Positions 19,264-28,530 are shown, numbered from the stretch's first letter. The stretch is DNA of 64,000 bases from Pseudomonas psychrophila HA-4 (GCF_000282975.1 NZ_ALJC01000075.1:248001-312000), one strand, 5' to 3'. A program made the numbers and translations. Notes: generated by a model not told the origin, from the letters alone.

Positions 19264-20820
19264 TCAACGTTTATTCGCCAAGGCGGCTATCAACGCCGGG
19301 TCGCGGTTGTAGATGTCCGGGGCATAGACCACTTTGCCATTTTTATCGGCTTGCGCCGTCCAGTAGCTCATCAAGATCGGCATGGGGTTGGACAAGCGGA
19401 ACTCATGGGTCAATCCGGTGGCCAGCAAATCTTCCGTCCGGGTTTTTTCTGCCGGCGTGACCAACAAATCCCTTAGCTGGAACACCGACTCAACCCGCAC
19501 ACACCCTGAGCTGAATGCCCGTGGGCCTTTGCTGAATAAGGCCTGGCTTGGCGTGTCGTGCAGGTACACCGAGAACGGGTTAGGAAAACGCAGCACGATC
19601 CGGCCCAGAGGGTTTCGAGGCCCGGCGCCTTGGCGCAGCAAGATGTTGCCGGGGCGATCCCAATCAATACTCTGCGGCGATAGCGGCTGGCCATTGCTGT
19701 CGATTACCTGCAAATCATGGCGGCTCAAAAAGGACGAGTCACGGCGAATCTGCGGCAGTTTGTCTTCTTTGAAAATAGTCGGCGGAATGGTCCAGGTCGG
19801 GTTCAGGGTCAAGCGTGTGACCCGCGACTTAAGCAATGGCGTCTGGCGATCCGCCCGCCCGACCTGAGTACGGGTTTGCCACACCGGCGAGCCATTCTGG
19901 TAGACCGTCAGCTGCGCCGCCGGCACATTGATCAGCAAGATAGAAGGTTCGAAATCTTGGGCCATCCAGCGAAAACGCTCCAGATTGATACGCAGTTGCT
20001 CAAGCCGGGTCGCCGGTGTGACGTTCAGCTCTTTCACGGTGCCCGCACCGATTACCCCATCGGCCTGTAAGGAGTGGCTGAGTTGAAAGCTTTTAACCGC
20101 AGACACCAACTCATTGCTGTACACGTTGTTGGGCGTTGCGGGTATGTGATCGAGATAACCCTCACTGAACAAGCGCTGAGCCAATGCTGGGATTCGCGGG
20201 TCTTGCATGCCGGGACGCACCAAGGCGCCATCCGCTATTGACTGCCATTTAGGCAACGGTAGCTGACGTTGATGGGCATAAACGTTGCGCAAGTTCTGGT
20301 AAAGCTCAAAACCCGGACGGGCCTGGGCAAACGCTTGGGCAACATCGTTCAGCCCCGGCCCGGCAATCGCCAGAATCTGACTCCGGTCTGGCGTCACTTC
20401 ATTGGAGTGCCAGACCGGCTCGAAACGGGCTTGCGACAAACGGCCGTAGTGCAAATCTTGCAAGGCTTGCAGGTACTGAAGACTGGTGTCGATGTCGGCA
20501 CACAGGTCCTGCGTATTGGGCAAAGGGTAGTTTTTCGGGTCAAGGCCATCGTCAGCCAACGTTGGCAAGGCGCCTTGCAAGGCAGCTACGCGCCCCTTGT
20601 CGGTCCAGATCAGTTGGTTATTCTGGCTCTGGTAAAAAGCCTGCAACAGGGCTTTTGAAGGCTCATTGATACGTGTGGCTAATGTCGGGCATGCCTGCGG
20701 CAATTGCGTCAATGCCACTTGTACCGGATTCGATGGCTCGACTGGCAGCTCATCAGCCGGTGCGACCAGCGGCGCAGCGAGCAAGACAAGGCTCAAGTAA
20801 CATGCGTGTTTTTTGATCAA
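19264..20820 (-). CDS. Murein L,D-transpeptidase of the LdtD (YcbB) type
   Basis: Periplasmic YkuD-domain enzyme predicted to form 3-3 peptide cross-links in peptidoglycan. The 518-residue protein has a signal peptide (residues 1-22), a helical scaffold region, a peptidoglycan-binding segment with LQADGVIGAGTVKELN at about 245-260, and the catalytic motif FSSGCVRVE with Cys440. Length and layout fit the LdtD/YcbB group rather than the short Erf/Ybi type. It is divergent from another L,D-transpeptidase gene, with 142 bases between them. Confidence 0.87.
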   Translation of the reverse strand: MIKKHACYLSLVLLAAPLVAPADELPVEPSNPVQVALTQLPQACPTLATRINEPSKALLQAFYQSQNNQLIWTDKGRVAALQGALPTLADDGLDPKNYPLPNTQDLCADIDTSLQYLQALQDLHYGRLSQARFEPVWHSNEVTPDRSQILAIAGPGLNDVAQAFAQARPGFELYQNLRNVYAHQRQLPLPKWQSIADGALVRPGMQDPRIPALAQRLFSEGYLDHIPATPNNVYSNELVSAVKSFQLSHSLQADGVIGAGTVKELNVTPATRLEQLRINLERFRWMAQDFEPSILLINVPAAQLTVYQNGSPVWQTRTQVGRADRQTPLLKSRVTRLTLNPTWTIPPTIFKEDKLPQIRRDSSFLSRHDLQVIDSNGQPLSPQSIDWDRPGNILLRQGAGPRNPLGRIVLRFPNPFSVYLHDTPSQALFSKGPRAFSSGCVRVESVFQLRDLLVTPAEKTRTEDLLATGLTHEFRLSNPMPILMSYWTAQADKNGKVVYAPDIYNRDPALIAALANKR

Positions 20821-20962
20821 CTGCTTAACTCCAGTCCGTGGCCTTTATGTTGAGGGTCACTGTATTACGTGTCGTGGCACCTTCAGGCTAGCACTTAAAA
20901 CAGGATCGCCTTTACAACGACGGGATGTCAGGAGCCAACTCAACGGTGGAAACTCTTAACTT

Positions 20963-21682
20963 ATGCTGATTTTATTGCGACGGCTCTGCTTGGCCGCTGC
21001 AACACTGGGCGCATTTTCAAGCCCGGTGTTCGCCGCTACCGCCAGCCCTTTTCAACCGGTATTGTTCACAAGCCTTACCCAAGCGGCCCCCGAACTCAAC
21101 CCCCAAGCCCTCAAAGGCGCCCTCAGCGCCATGCAATGCGCAATCAATAATGGCGCCAGCCAGGCCGAGCACTTGGCCGTGATTGATTACTCGCAACCCT
21201 CCACAGCGCGACGACTGTGGATTTTTGACTTGCGTAAAAAGACCCTGGTGCTGCGTGATCTGGTCGCCCATGGACAAAATTCCGGTGAAAACTTCGCCAC
21301 GCAATTCTCCAATAGCGAAGGCAGTTATCAGTCTAGCCTGGGCTTGTTTCGCACCCAGGAAAGCTATCAAGGTGCCAACGGTTACTCCTTACGCATGGAC
21401 GGACTGGAGCCGGGTATCAACGACCGCGCCCGTGATCGCGACATCGTTATTCATGCTGCCAGCTATGTGAACCCGTTGTGGAGCCAGCGTCAGGGCCGTA
21501 TCGGCCGCAGCCAAGGCTGCCCGGCGGTACGCCCGCAAGTTGCACGCAAGGTGGTAGACACGCTCAAGGGTGGACAGTTCATGTTTGCCTGGTACCCGGA
21601 TCAGCGCTGGTTGAAATCCTCGGCCTACCTAAACTGCAAACCGCATTTGGTGGCGAGTATTGTGTCCGCCAAAGGTGGCTGA
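20963..21682 (+). CDS. Murein L,D-transpeptidase catalytic-domain protein (YkuD_2 type)
   Basis: A 239-residue secreted protein with a signal peptide ending near VFAA (residue 22-25). It shows the features of the second YkuD family: a HGQNSG segment, DIVIHAASYV with a conserved His, and IGRSQGCPAVRP with the probable nucleophile Cys186. It probably acts on peptidoglycan in the periplasm. It is divergent from the LdtD-type gene, so the two may share regulation. No strong ribosome-binding site is seen near ATG 20963. Confidence 0.82.
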   Translation: MLILLRRLCLAAATLGAFSSPVFAATASPFQPVLFTSLTQAAPELNPQALKGALSAMQCAINNGASQAEHLAVIDYSQPSTARRLWIFDLRKKTLVLRDLVAHGQNSGENFATQFSNSEGSYQSSLGLFRTQESYQGANGYSLRMDGLEPGINDRARDRDIVIHAASYVNPLWSQRQGRIGRSQGCPAVRPQVARKVVDTLKGGQFMFAWYPDQRWLKSSAYLNCKPHLVASIVSAKGG

Positions 21683-21700
21683 GTAAGCCCTATTGATCAG

Positions 21701-21746
21701 CCTTGGCTGGCGATCTTTTGAATGTTTAAAAGATCGCCAGCTAAGG
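21701..21746. terminator. Long hairpin after the L,D-transpeptidase gene
   Basis: CCTTGGCTGGCGATCTTTT (21701-21719) pairs with AAAAGATCGCCAGCTAAGG (21728-21746) with one mismatch, giving a 19-bp stem and an 8-base loop. It lies 18 bases after the stop at 21682. No separate T-run follows the stem, so it may be a terminator or a REP-like unit. Confidence 0.6.
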
Positions 21747-21820
21747 CTGCGTGCGCAAGTGCTAGACACCCAATCACGCGTCTCGATAAACAGGTAATCT
21801 TTGCGCCGGTATTAATCACA

Positions 21821-21829
21821 CCCCCCCCC
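21821..21829 (+). repeat. Homopolymer C9 tract in the araC upstream region
   Basis: Nine consecutive cytosines lie 19 bases upstream of the AraC-family start codon. Such a tract can slip during replication; in a 5' leader it could change promoter or ribosome-site spacing. Confidence 0.7.
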
Positions 21830-21848
21830 ATTTAGTGGACATAGGCTC

Positions 21849-22718
21849 ATGGATCGACGCGCATCAAAATTGCCGACCGACTGGGTGTTGCGAAACTCGC
21901 AGCCCGGTCAAGTTGAGCGAATCGAGGCGTGGTTTGGCGGGCATGGCTATGAGCCGCATCGTCACGACACCTACTCCATCGGGCGCACGCTGTCGGGCGT
22001 GCAAAGCTTTCACTACACCGGGAGCATGCGCCACGGCATGCCCGGCAACACGCTGGTGCTGCACCCTGATGAATTGCACGACGGCATGGCCGGTACCGAG
22101 GCGGGTTTTCAATACCGCATGGCGTACATCGACCCCGCCCTGATTCAACACGTTCTCAGGGGCGAACCGTTGCCTTACATCGCGGGAGGGCTGTGTCACG
22201 ACCCGCGCCTGTACCGGGCGTGCGAGCCATTTATGCAGTCCATGGAGCACCCGCTGGATACTCTGGAAGAACAGGACGCTCTTTTCGACATTGCCATGGC
22301 CCTGCGCGCGGTGGCGGGCAAGCCTCGCGGGCGCAAGCAACTGGATTACCGCGCGACACAACGGGCCCGGGACTTCATGCTTGAACACTTGGACCTGACC
22401 ATTACCCTGCCAATGCTCGAGCACGCCAGCGGGCGGGAGCGCTGGAGCCTGTCACGGGACTTCAGGGTGTTGTATGGCACCAGCCCCTATCGATTTGTCA
22501 CCTTGCGCCGGCTTGATCGAGTTCGTGGGTTAATCCTCGATGGTTTTAGTTTGGTGGATGCGGCGCTGGCGGCCGGCTTTCATGATCAGAGCCACATGAC
22601 CCATCACTTCAAGCGCTGTTACGGGGTTTCACCGGCGCGTTGGTTAGAGCGTATCAAAGCCGACCGCCAACGTGCAGGATCGTACAAGAACCGCCTACCC
22701 TACTTGCCTCAGGATTAG
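21849..22718 (+). CDS. AraC-family transcriptional regulator
   Basis: A 289-residue regulator with an N-terminal AraC-binding cupin-like domain (HRHDTYSIGRTLSG near residue 37) and a C-terminal double helix-turn-helix, including GFHDQSHMTHHFKRCYGVSP at about 240-262, the AraC signature. The effector is unknown. The gene lies 25 bases upstream of a small cupin gene on the same strand, which it probably controls or is co-transcribed with. Confidence 0.88.
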   Translation: MDRRASKLPTDWVLRNSQPGQVERIEAWFGGHGYEPHRHDTYSIGRTLSGVQSFHYTGSMRHGMPGNTLVLHPDELHDGMAGTEAGFQYRMAYIDPALIQHVLRGEPLPYIAGGLCHDPRLYRACEPFMQSMEHPLDTLEEQDALFDIAMALRAVAGKPRGRKQLDYRATQRARDFMLEHLDLTITLPMLEHASGRERWSLSRDFRVLYGTSPYRFVTLRRLDRVRGLILDGFSLVDAALAAGFHDQSHMTHHFKRCYGVSPARWLERIKADRQRAGSYKNRLPYLPQD

Positions 22719-22743
22719 CCTTCACTTTGAAGGAGCGTCCACC

Positions 22744-23130
22744 ATGAAGACCCCACATAACGCGCTGCGCCTAGAAGCCGTAAACCTGACGCACAAGGCG
22801 TCGCTGATCGAACAGCAATGGAGCCCTCGGGTTGTCGCAGAAATGAACGATTACCAGTTTAAAGTCGTGCGCATCGAGGGCGAGTTCATTTGGCATAGCC
22901 ACCCTGAAACCGATGAGGCATTTATTGTGCTGGAGGGTGAACTGCTGATCGACTTACCCCACGGCACAGTGCGCGTGAGGCCGGGTGAACTGTACGTGGT
23001 ACCGCGCGGTATTGAACACAGGACGGGCGCGCGGACTGAGGCCAAGCTGATGATGATCGAACCTCGCGGCGTGCTGAACACCGGCCATGAAGGCGGCGAG
23101 CGCACAGCCCCTAACGACCAGTGGATTTGA
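22744..23130 (+). CDS. Small single-domain cupin protein
   Basis: A 128-residue cytosolic protein with both cupin motifs: WHSHPETDEAFIVLEGEL (motif 1, with His-x-His and Glu) near residue 40 and PGELYVVPRGIEHRTGA (motif 2) near 80, enough for one metal site. No specific reaction can be assigned. AAGGAG sits just upstream of ATG 22744, which decides the start over an open frame reaching back to 22672. It is probably translated from the same transcript as the AraC regulator. Confidence 0.82.
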   Translation: MKTPHNALRLEAVNLTHKASLIEQQWSPRVVAEMNDYQFKVVRIEGEFIWHSHPETDEAFIVLEGELLIDLPHGTVRVRPGELYVVPRGIEHRTGARTEAKLMMIEPRGVLNTGHEGGERTAPNDQWI

Positions 23131-23171
23131 GTTAAGGCTAGGTATCAGCGCTGCGCGATGCAAGCTCGCGC

Positions 23172-23948
23172 CTACACAGGTAGCGGACAATCCACCAGTA
23201 TCTGCAAGGTCTGCTGCGAGCAGCGCTCGACCCGAACCTGAACGCCGTACACGTCGGCAAACAGCTTAGGCGTCAAGACATCGTGGGCGGCGCCGAAATC
23301 CATGACTTGGCCTTCACGCAGGACCGCGATGTTGTCGGCGTAACGCGCCGCCAAACTGATGTCGTGCATGACAATGACAGCGATCAGTTGGTGCTGGCGA
23401 ACCATGTCACGCACACACTCCATAACCCGCAGTTGGTAGCTCAAGTCCAGTGCGCTGGTGGGCTCATCCAGCAGCATGACGCTCGGGCGGCGGGCAATCA
23501 GTTGCGCCAAGCTGACCAATTGCCGCTGACCACCCGACAACGCATTGAGCATGTGATCCGCCAGATGGGCGATGCCGATGCGTTGCAGGGCGCCAAAGCC
23601 TTGTTCCAGGTAATCGCCACCGGCGCCGCCCACGCGCAAGGCTGCCATCACGCTTTCGATGACGCTCAGCCCCAAGCCCGGCGGCAGGTGTTGTGGCATG
23701 TAGGTGATTAACCGGGCGCGCTCCGACACGGACATCGCACCCAGTTGCCGACCTTGCAAGCTGACCGAACCCTTGATGTTTTCAAGGCCTGCTAGCCCAC
23801 GCAGTAAGGTCGATTTGCCTGCGCCGTTGGGACCGATCAACGCCGTTAGGGTGCCAGGCTGCAACTCGGGCAGTGAAGCATCGCGAATCACCACCCGACG
23901 CCCGTAGGTCACCTGCGCATCGTTGACCTGCAATCCTTGGGCACTCAT
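23172..23948 (-). CDS. ATP-binding protein of FecCD-type iron/siderophore ABC importer
   Basis: Cytosolic ATPase of a class-III (type II) importer. The 258-residue protein has Walker A GPNGAGKST at about 38-46, the signature LSGGQRQL near 138, and VMLLDEPTSALD as Walker B. It is the last of three genes (binding protein, permease, ATPase) joined by 4-base overlaps. The likely substrate is a ferric siderophore, haem or cobalamin; the sequence alone does not decide. Confidence 0.88.
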   Translation of the reverse strand: MSAQGLQVNDAQVTYGRRVVIRDASLPELQPGTLTALIGPNGAGKSTLLRGLAGLENIKGSVSLQGRQLGAMSVSERARLITYMPQHLPPGLGLSVIESVMAALRVGGAGGDYLEQGFGALQRIGIAHLADHMLNALSGGQRQLVSLAQLIARRPSVMLLDEPTSALDLSYQLRVMECVRDMVRQHQLIAVIVMHDISLAARYADNIAVLREGQVMDFGAAHDVLTPKLFADVYGVQVRVERCSQQTLQILVDCPLPV

Positions 23949-25006
23949 AACTGCCGACCACGCTTAAATACCAACGCCACAAAAATCGGCACGCCGACCA
24001 GCGCAGTGACGATACCGACCGGCACGATGACGCCCGGCATAATGATTTTGCTGACCACCGATGACAGTGACAGTAACAACGCGCCTACTAAGGCGCTGGC
24101 CGGGAACAGGAAACGCTGGTCTTCACCGATCAGGATGCGCGCGATATGCGGGCCCACCAGACCGATAAAGCCAATGGTGCCGACGAATGCCACCGCGGTG
24201 GCCGACAACAAGCTGATGCGCAACAGCGAGAAAAATCGCAGCCGCCGCACGTCAACACCAAAGCTTTGTGCGCGGTCCTCGCCCATCCGCAACAGAGTCA
24301 TGCGCGAACTGGCCTGCAACGAAAAAGGCACCGTCAGTACGATCACCACGGCCAAAATGCTCAGCTTGTCCCAGTTGGCCCGCGCCACACTGCCCAAGCT
24401 CCAGAACACCAATTGTTGCAGCACATCTTCGGTGGCCAGCAGTTGCAACAGCGCCACCAGCGCGTTGCAACTGAATACCAGTGCAATGCCGAACAGCACC
24501 AGGGTTTCGACTCCGGCGCCTCTTAAACGCGACATACCATGCAGCAGGAACATTGAGCCGCAGGCAAACACGAATGCCGACAACGCCACCATGGAGTCGC
24601 GGCTCAACAAGGCGCTGCTCACCGGGAACACGATGACCAATGAGGCGCCCAGCGCAGCCGCCGATGACACGCCGAGGGTGAACGGGCTGGCCAGTGGGTT
24701 ATTGAGGATGGCCTGCATTTCGGCACCTGCAAGCGATAACGCCGCGCCCACCAATACCGCCATCAGCGCGTATGGCAGGCGCACATTCCAGATGATCACC
24801 CGGTCAGTCACTGCCAAGGTTTGCGGGTGCAGCAGGCCGTCGACCAAAGCGCCGAGGCTCATCCCCGAAGCCCCCGTGGACAGGTCAAGCAACACCGCCC
24901 CCATAAGCGCAATACCGATCCCGACCAGCAATGCCACGCGCCGCGCCAGCAAGCGCCGATAACCCAGGCTGGCAGCCACCACGGCGGGATTCAGGGATGC
25001 GGTCAT
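23945..25006 (-). CDS. FecCD-family permease of iron/siderophore ABC importer
   Basis: Inner-membrane permease of 353 residues with about ten hydrophobic segments. It shows the family's GAALSLAGAEMQAILNNPLA near residue 77-95 and GFIGLVGPHIARILIGEDQR near 283-302, the coupling region for the ATPase. It overlaps the genes on both sides by ATGA. A single permease gene implies a homodimer, as in BtuC. Confidence 0.9.
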   Translation of the reverse strand: MTASLNPAVVAASLGYRRLLARRVALLVGIGIALMGAVLLDLSTGASGMSLGALVDGLLHPQTLAVTDRVIIWNVRLPYALMAVLVGAALSLAGAEMQAILNNPLASPFTLGVSSAAALGASLVIVFPVSSALLSRDSMVALSAFVFACGSMFLLHGMSRLRGAGVETLVLFGIALVFSCNALVALLQLLATEDVLQQLVFWSLGSVARANWDKLSILAVVIVLTVPFSLQASSRMTLLRMGEDRAQSFGVDVRRLRFFSLLRISLLSATAVAFVGTIGFIGLVGPHIARILIGEDQRFLFPASALVGALLLSLSSVVSKIIMPGVIVPVGIVTALVGVPIFVALVFKRGRQL

Positions 25007-26118
25007 TTCTGCTCACTGATCCAGTATTGGCCCGCTAGCGGCATGCTGAGGAACTGCTGGTTAATTTCATCCAGCGTGCGCTGTGGGTCCAGTGCGGCGA
25101 ACTTCTCGGGATGAATCCATTTGGCCAAAGCTTCAATCGCTAAGATGTTGTACGGCGAATTGTAAAAGTCATGCCACAAGCCGTGCACATTGCCTTCGCG
25201 AATTGCCCGCAAATCTTTGAACTCTGGGCGGGTCAAAACCTGTTTCAGCGAAGCCTGCGCGGTCGCGCTGTCTACACCGGCGCCCATCATCACCCCCGGC
25301 TTTTGATTGCCCGTGAGGATGTACACGTCAGGGTCAGCCTTGAGCGCGTATTCAACACTGATATCGCCCAACGCGCCGGGGACCACACCTGCCGCAATAT
25401 TGCGCCCGCCGACCAGTTTGATCAGCTCGCCCATGCCACCTTTGCCCGTGGTATGGCCAGGATTGGCCCACACCCCGGCCAGCAATTCAAGAAACACGCT
25501 TGGACGTTGGCTGTCGTCGATCACGCCCAGCGTGTCGCTGACGTTATTGACGTGCTGTTGGTAAAAATCCAGGAACGCTTTAGCTTGTGCTTCACGCCCC
25601 AATGCCTTGCCCAGCGCCGTCATGCTGTCATGGGTGCCCTGCACCGGGTTGACGCGAAAATCGACAAACAGCACTGCAATACCGGCTTTTTCCAGAATAT
25701 CGGCCACTGGGCTGTGCTCGGTCGGGCCATGCCCGGAAATACTGAACACCGCCAAGTCAGGCTTTAGGGCCAGGATCTGCTCGGCACTGACGCTCTGCTC
25801 GGACGCCTGGCCGATCAGTGGAATGTCTTTGACCTCTGGAAACTTTGCCACATAGGCGGCATAGGTATTGGGGTCGAGTTTGCGCAGGTCGTTCTGCCAG
25901 CCAACGATTCGTTTAAACGGCTGGTCGCGGTCAAGAATGGCAAACGTCGAGATCAATCGCCCTTCACCCAACACCACGCGCTGCACGTGTTCCGGCACAT
26001 CAACCACGCGCCCTAGCACATCGGTTACGTCTTTGGCCCAGGCCGACGTTACAGCGCCGAGCCCACCCGCGAGCAGAACCACTATCATTGCGCAGGCGCG
26101 CGAATACGATTTGAACAC
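25003..26118 (-). CDS. Periplasmic binding protein of iron/siderophore ABC importer
   Basis: Class-III (TroA/BtuF-like) solute-binding protein that feeds the FecCD permease. I choose a GTG start at 26118 because GGGAG lies 7 bases upstream and gives a normal signal peptide (hydrophobic MIVVLLAGGLG then SAWA-KD); the frame is open to 26148. The mature part opens DVTDVLGRVVDVPEHVQRVV, usual for siderophore-binding proteins, and has an aromatic-rich C-terminal end (GLWHDFYNSPYN). The 371-residue length is more like siderophore or haem binding proteins than BtuF. It is divergent from a two-component system. Confidence 0.87.
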   Translation of the reverse strand: MFKSYSRACAMIVVLLAGGLGAVTSAWAKDVTDVLGRVVDVPEHVQRVVLGEGRLISTFAILDRDQPFKRIVGWQNDLRKLDPNTYAAYVAKFPEVKDIPLIGQASEQSVSAEQILALKPDLAVFSISGHGPTEHSPVADILEKAGIAVLFVDFRVNPVQGTHDSMTALGKALGREAQAKAFLDFYQQHVNNVSDTLGVIDDSQRPSVFLELLAGVWANPGHTTGKGGMGELIKLVGGRNIAAGVVPGALGDISVEYALKADPDVYILTGNQKPGVMMGAGVDSATAQASLKQVLTRPEFKDLRAIREGNVHGLWHDFYNSPYNILAIEALAKWIHPEKFAALDPQRTLDEINQQFLSMPLAGQYWISEQK

Positions 26119-26227
26119 AGGGAATCTCCCATTGAATGAAGGGCTCACACGTCGCTCAAGCGGCGCAAAAAGGTAATGCCCGGTACGATGCGCAGAAGGT
26201 CCTGCAAAATCGGCCGCACCTTAACTA

Positions 26228-26249
26228 CAATGAATCGCATTTAGATTCA
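26228..26249. promoter_or_regulatory. Fur-like palindrome upstream of the ABC importer
   Basis: TGAATC (26231-26236) and GATTCA (26244-26249) form an inverted repeat with 7 bases between, inside an AT-rich context containing AATGAATCGCATT, which partly resembles the Fur consensus. It lies about 110 bases upstream of the GTG start of the binding protein. Fur control would fit an iron importer, but the match is only partial. Confidence 0.4.
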
Positions 26250-26399
26250 CCATTCTAATGAGCACCATGGCAACCGATCACCAGACTTTGTATTGCTGAT
26301 GCACGAAAAACGTCACCCACAACATTTCATTACATTTCGTCGGGCTACACCCCGTGAAATCAGCTATTGCTGCGAACCCTGAGGCCTATCCGAACCCCC

Positions 26400-27110
26400 A
26401 TGTCCAAGCAAGATCATGTATTAATCGTTGATGACGACCCCGACATCCGCCAACTGCTGGCTGAGTACCTGCGCGATGCCGGCTATCAGACATCGACGGC
26501 CTGCGACGGCAGGGAAATGCACCGTCGTCTGGAAATGAACGTCATCGATTTGATCGTGCTCGATCTGATGCTGCCCGGCGAAGACGGACTAAGCCTGTGC
26601 CGCACGCTACGGGTGACCTCCAATATCCCGGTGATCATGCTCACTGCTCGCGGCAGCCTGATTGATCGCATCGTCGGTCTGGAAATCGGCGCAGACGATT
26701 ACTTGCCCAAACCTTTTGACCCACGCGAACTGCTGGTGCGGATCAAAGTGGTCTTGCGCCGGGCGCAGAGTTTTCCAGAGCGTGCCCGCGTGGATGAAGC
26801 CCCCTTCGTTAACTTCGACGGTTGGCGCCTCGACACGCGCGCCCGGCAGGTGTTGTCGGCTAAAGGGGTGGTGATCAGCTTGGGCAACTCGGACTTTCGC
26901 GTGCTGCGCTTATTGTTACAGCACCCCAACCGGCCGCTGAGTCGAGACTTTTTGCTCAATCATGTGTTCGACAAAGACAGCACGCCTTTTGACCGTTCGA
27001 TTGACGTGTGCGTGAGCCGTTTGCGCCAACAATTGGCACCTGAGCTGATCAAAACGGTGCGCAACGAAGGCTACATGCTCACCTCGATCAACGTGACGAA
27101 CGAAGCATGA
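26400..27110 (+). CDS. OmpR-family response regulator
   Basis: A 236-residue DNA-binding response regulator with a receiver domain (phosphoacceptor Asp55 in LIVLDLMLPG, conserved Lys104 in YLPKPFD) and a winged-helix output domain in the C-terminal 100 residues. MSKQDHVLIVDDD at 26400 is the natural start although the frame is open from 26367. It overlaps its kinase gene by 4 bases and is divergent from the ABC importer, a likely target. The signal is unknown. Confidence 0.92.
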   Translation: MSKQDHVLIVDDDPDIRQLLAEYLRDAGYQTSTACDGREMHRRLEMNVIDLIVLDLMLPGEDGLSLCRTLRVTSNIPVIMLTARGSLIDRIVGLEIGADDYLPKPFDPRELLVRIKVVLRRAQSFPERARVDEAPFVNFDGWRLDTRARQVLSAKGVVISLGNSDFRVLRLLLQHPNRPLSRDFLLNHVFDKDSTPFDRSIDVCVSRLRQQLAPELIKTVRNEGYMLTSINVTNEA

Positions 27111-28492
27111 GGCTAATACCGCGTACGTTGTATGGGCGGCTGGTGATCATTTTGGTGGCCGGAATGCTGGCTGCGCAGGCGGCAACCAGCAGCATTTGGT
27201 ATGACGTGCGTCACAGCCAGGTGCTGGAGATCCCGACGCGGCTGATTGCCAGCCGTTTGGCCGATATTGTGCGTGTGTCAAAAACTGACCCGCACAGCAC
27301 CGATCTGTTGCTTAAAAGTTTAAATACTCCCGCCTTCCAATTGCAGCAACTCAACACGCCAACCAGCGTAGAACCCAGGCTGACACCCGAGGACCTGGCA
27401 GCTGAAAACCTGCTAAAAAACCTGATCAATGAAAAGACGGGCACCCAGACACCGCTGCGATTGCTCAATCTGACCCTGCTCGATGACCAAGGACAAAAAG
27501 CCGGGGTCGATACCTTGTTCGGGTCTCGCCCGGTCGAGGGTCAGTTCACCCTAGAGTTACGTCTTGCAGATGGTCGCTGGCTACATGTTCAAGCGCTGGA
27601 AGACCAAGGTTGGACCAGTCTGTCTCCTGTCGACATGATGCTCGACTACTTTTGGCGTATCTATCTTGCACGCATTATTGTGCTGGCGTTCATCGCCCTG
27701 TTCGCAGTGCGCTTAGCCATCCGCCCCTTGAATGAACTGGCGCAGGCGGCACAAGCGCTGGGTAACGATATTGGGCGTCAACCACTGCAAGTCAAAGGGC
27801 CGATTGAAGTGCGGCGGGCGGCCGAGGCTTTCAACCTGATGCAACAACGGCTGCTGGACAGTCTGGCTGAGCGCACGCGATTTCTGGCAGCGGTATCGCA
27901 TGATTTGCGCTCGCCCATCACTCGCTTGCGGCTGCGTACTGAAATGCTCGATGACGAGCAACAAAAGCAGCGTTTTCGTAAAGACCTAACCGACATGGAG
28001 GGGCTGGTGTCGACCACGCTGGACTTCGTCAGCAGTGGCGAAATCAACGAAGCCCGGCAACATATCGACATCAACGCCCTGCTGCAAAGCTTGCAAGCTG
28101 ACTTGGAGGATATTGGTGAGCACGTGACCTTGATGGGGCACGCGACGCGTCCAGTGTCTGGTTATGCCCGCAGCCTCAAGCGCTGCGTGCAAAACCTGCT
28201 GGAAAACGCTGTGCGTTACGCTCGGGATGTGCAGGTGATCATTGATGAACAGCCAGCGCACCTGACGATTACTGTCCGCGACAATGGCCCAGGCATTGCG
28301 CCCGAACAACTGACGCACGTGCTGGAACCCTTTTACCGGCTTGAAGCCTCGCGCAATAGCGCCACCGGAGGGTACGGCCTAGGTCTGAGCATCGCCCAGA
28401 CTGTAGCGGCCGCGCATGGCGGAACGTTGGTGCTGCACAACCGCGCGCAAGGCGGGCTGGATGCCGTACTGACACTACGCGCCCACCTGTAG
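27107..28492 (+). CDS. EnvZ-type sensor histidine kinase
   Basis: Membrane sensor kinase of 461 residues, partner of the preceding regulator. It has a membrane segment at about 8-28, a periplasmic region of about 150 residues, a second membrane segment near 185-205, a HAMP linker, a dimerisation domain with phosphoacceptor His265 in FLAAVSHDLRSP, and an ATPase domain with N-box LLENAVRYA and G-box GGYGLGLS. The periplasmic domain has no motif I recognise. It ends 38 bases before a convergent gene, with a hairpin between. Confidence 0.92.
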   Translation: MRLIPRTLYGRLVIILVAGMLAAQAATSSIWYDVRHSQVLEIPTRLIASRLADIVRVSKTDPHSTDLLLKSLNTPAFQLQQLNTPTSVEPRLTPEDLAAENLLKNLINEKTGTQTPLRLLNLTLLDDQGQKAGVDTLFGSRPVEGQFTLELRLADGRWLHVQALEDQGWTSLSPVDMMLDYFWRIYLARIIVLAFIALFAVRLAIRPLNELAQAAQALGNDIGRQPLQVKGPIEVRRAAEAFNLMQQRLLDSLAERTRFLAAVSHDLRSPITRLRLRTEMLDDEQQKQRFRKDLTDMEGLVSTTLDFVSSGEINEARQHIDINALLQSLQADLEDIGEHVTLMGHATRPVSGYARSLKRCVQNLLENAVRYARDVQVIIDEQPAHLTITVRDNGPGIAPEQLTHVLEPFYRLEASRNSATGGYGLGLSIAQTVAAAHGGTLVLHNRAQGGLDAVLTLRAHL

Positions 28493-28494
28493 CC

Positions 28495-28521
28495 GCCCGC
28501 CTGCGATGATCGCAGGCGGGC
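28495..28521. terminator. Perfect hairpin between convergent genes
   Basis: GCCCGCCTGCGA (28495-28506) and TCGCAGGCGGGC (28510-28521) form a perfect 12-bp GC-rich stem with a 3-base loop, 3 bases after the kinase stop and 9 before the stop of the convergent gene. The palindrome can act in both directions, although neither side has a clean T-run. Confidence 0.7.
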
Positions 28522-28530
28522 TAATTAGGC

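Noticed and set aside
23937..24962. 341-codon plus-strand frame opposite the FecCD permease
   Set aside because: Low-complexity Thr/Asn/Ser-rich translation typical of antisense to a membrane protein gene.
26228..26249. Calling the importer palindrome a certain Fur box
   Set aside because: Only part of the 19-bp consensus is matched, so it is kept as a low-confidence site.
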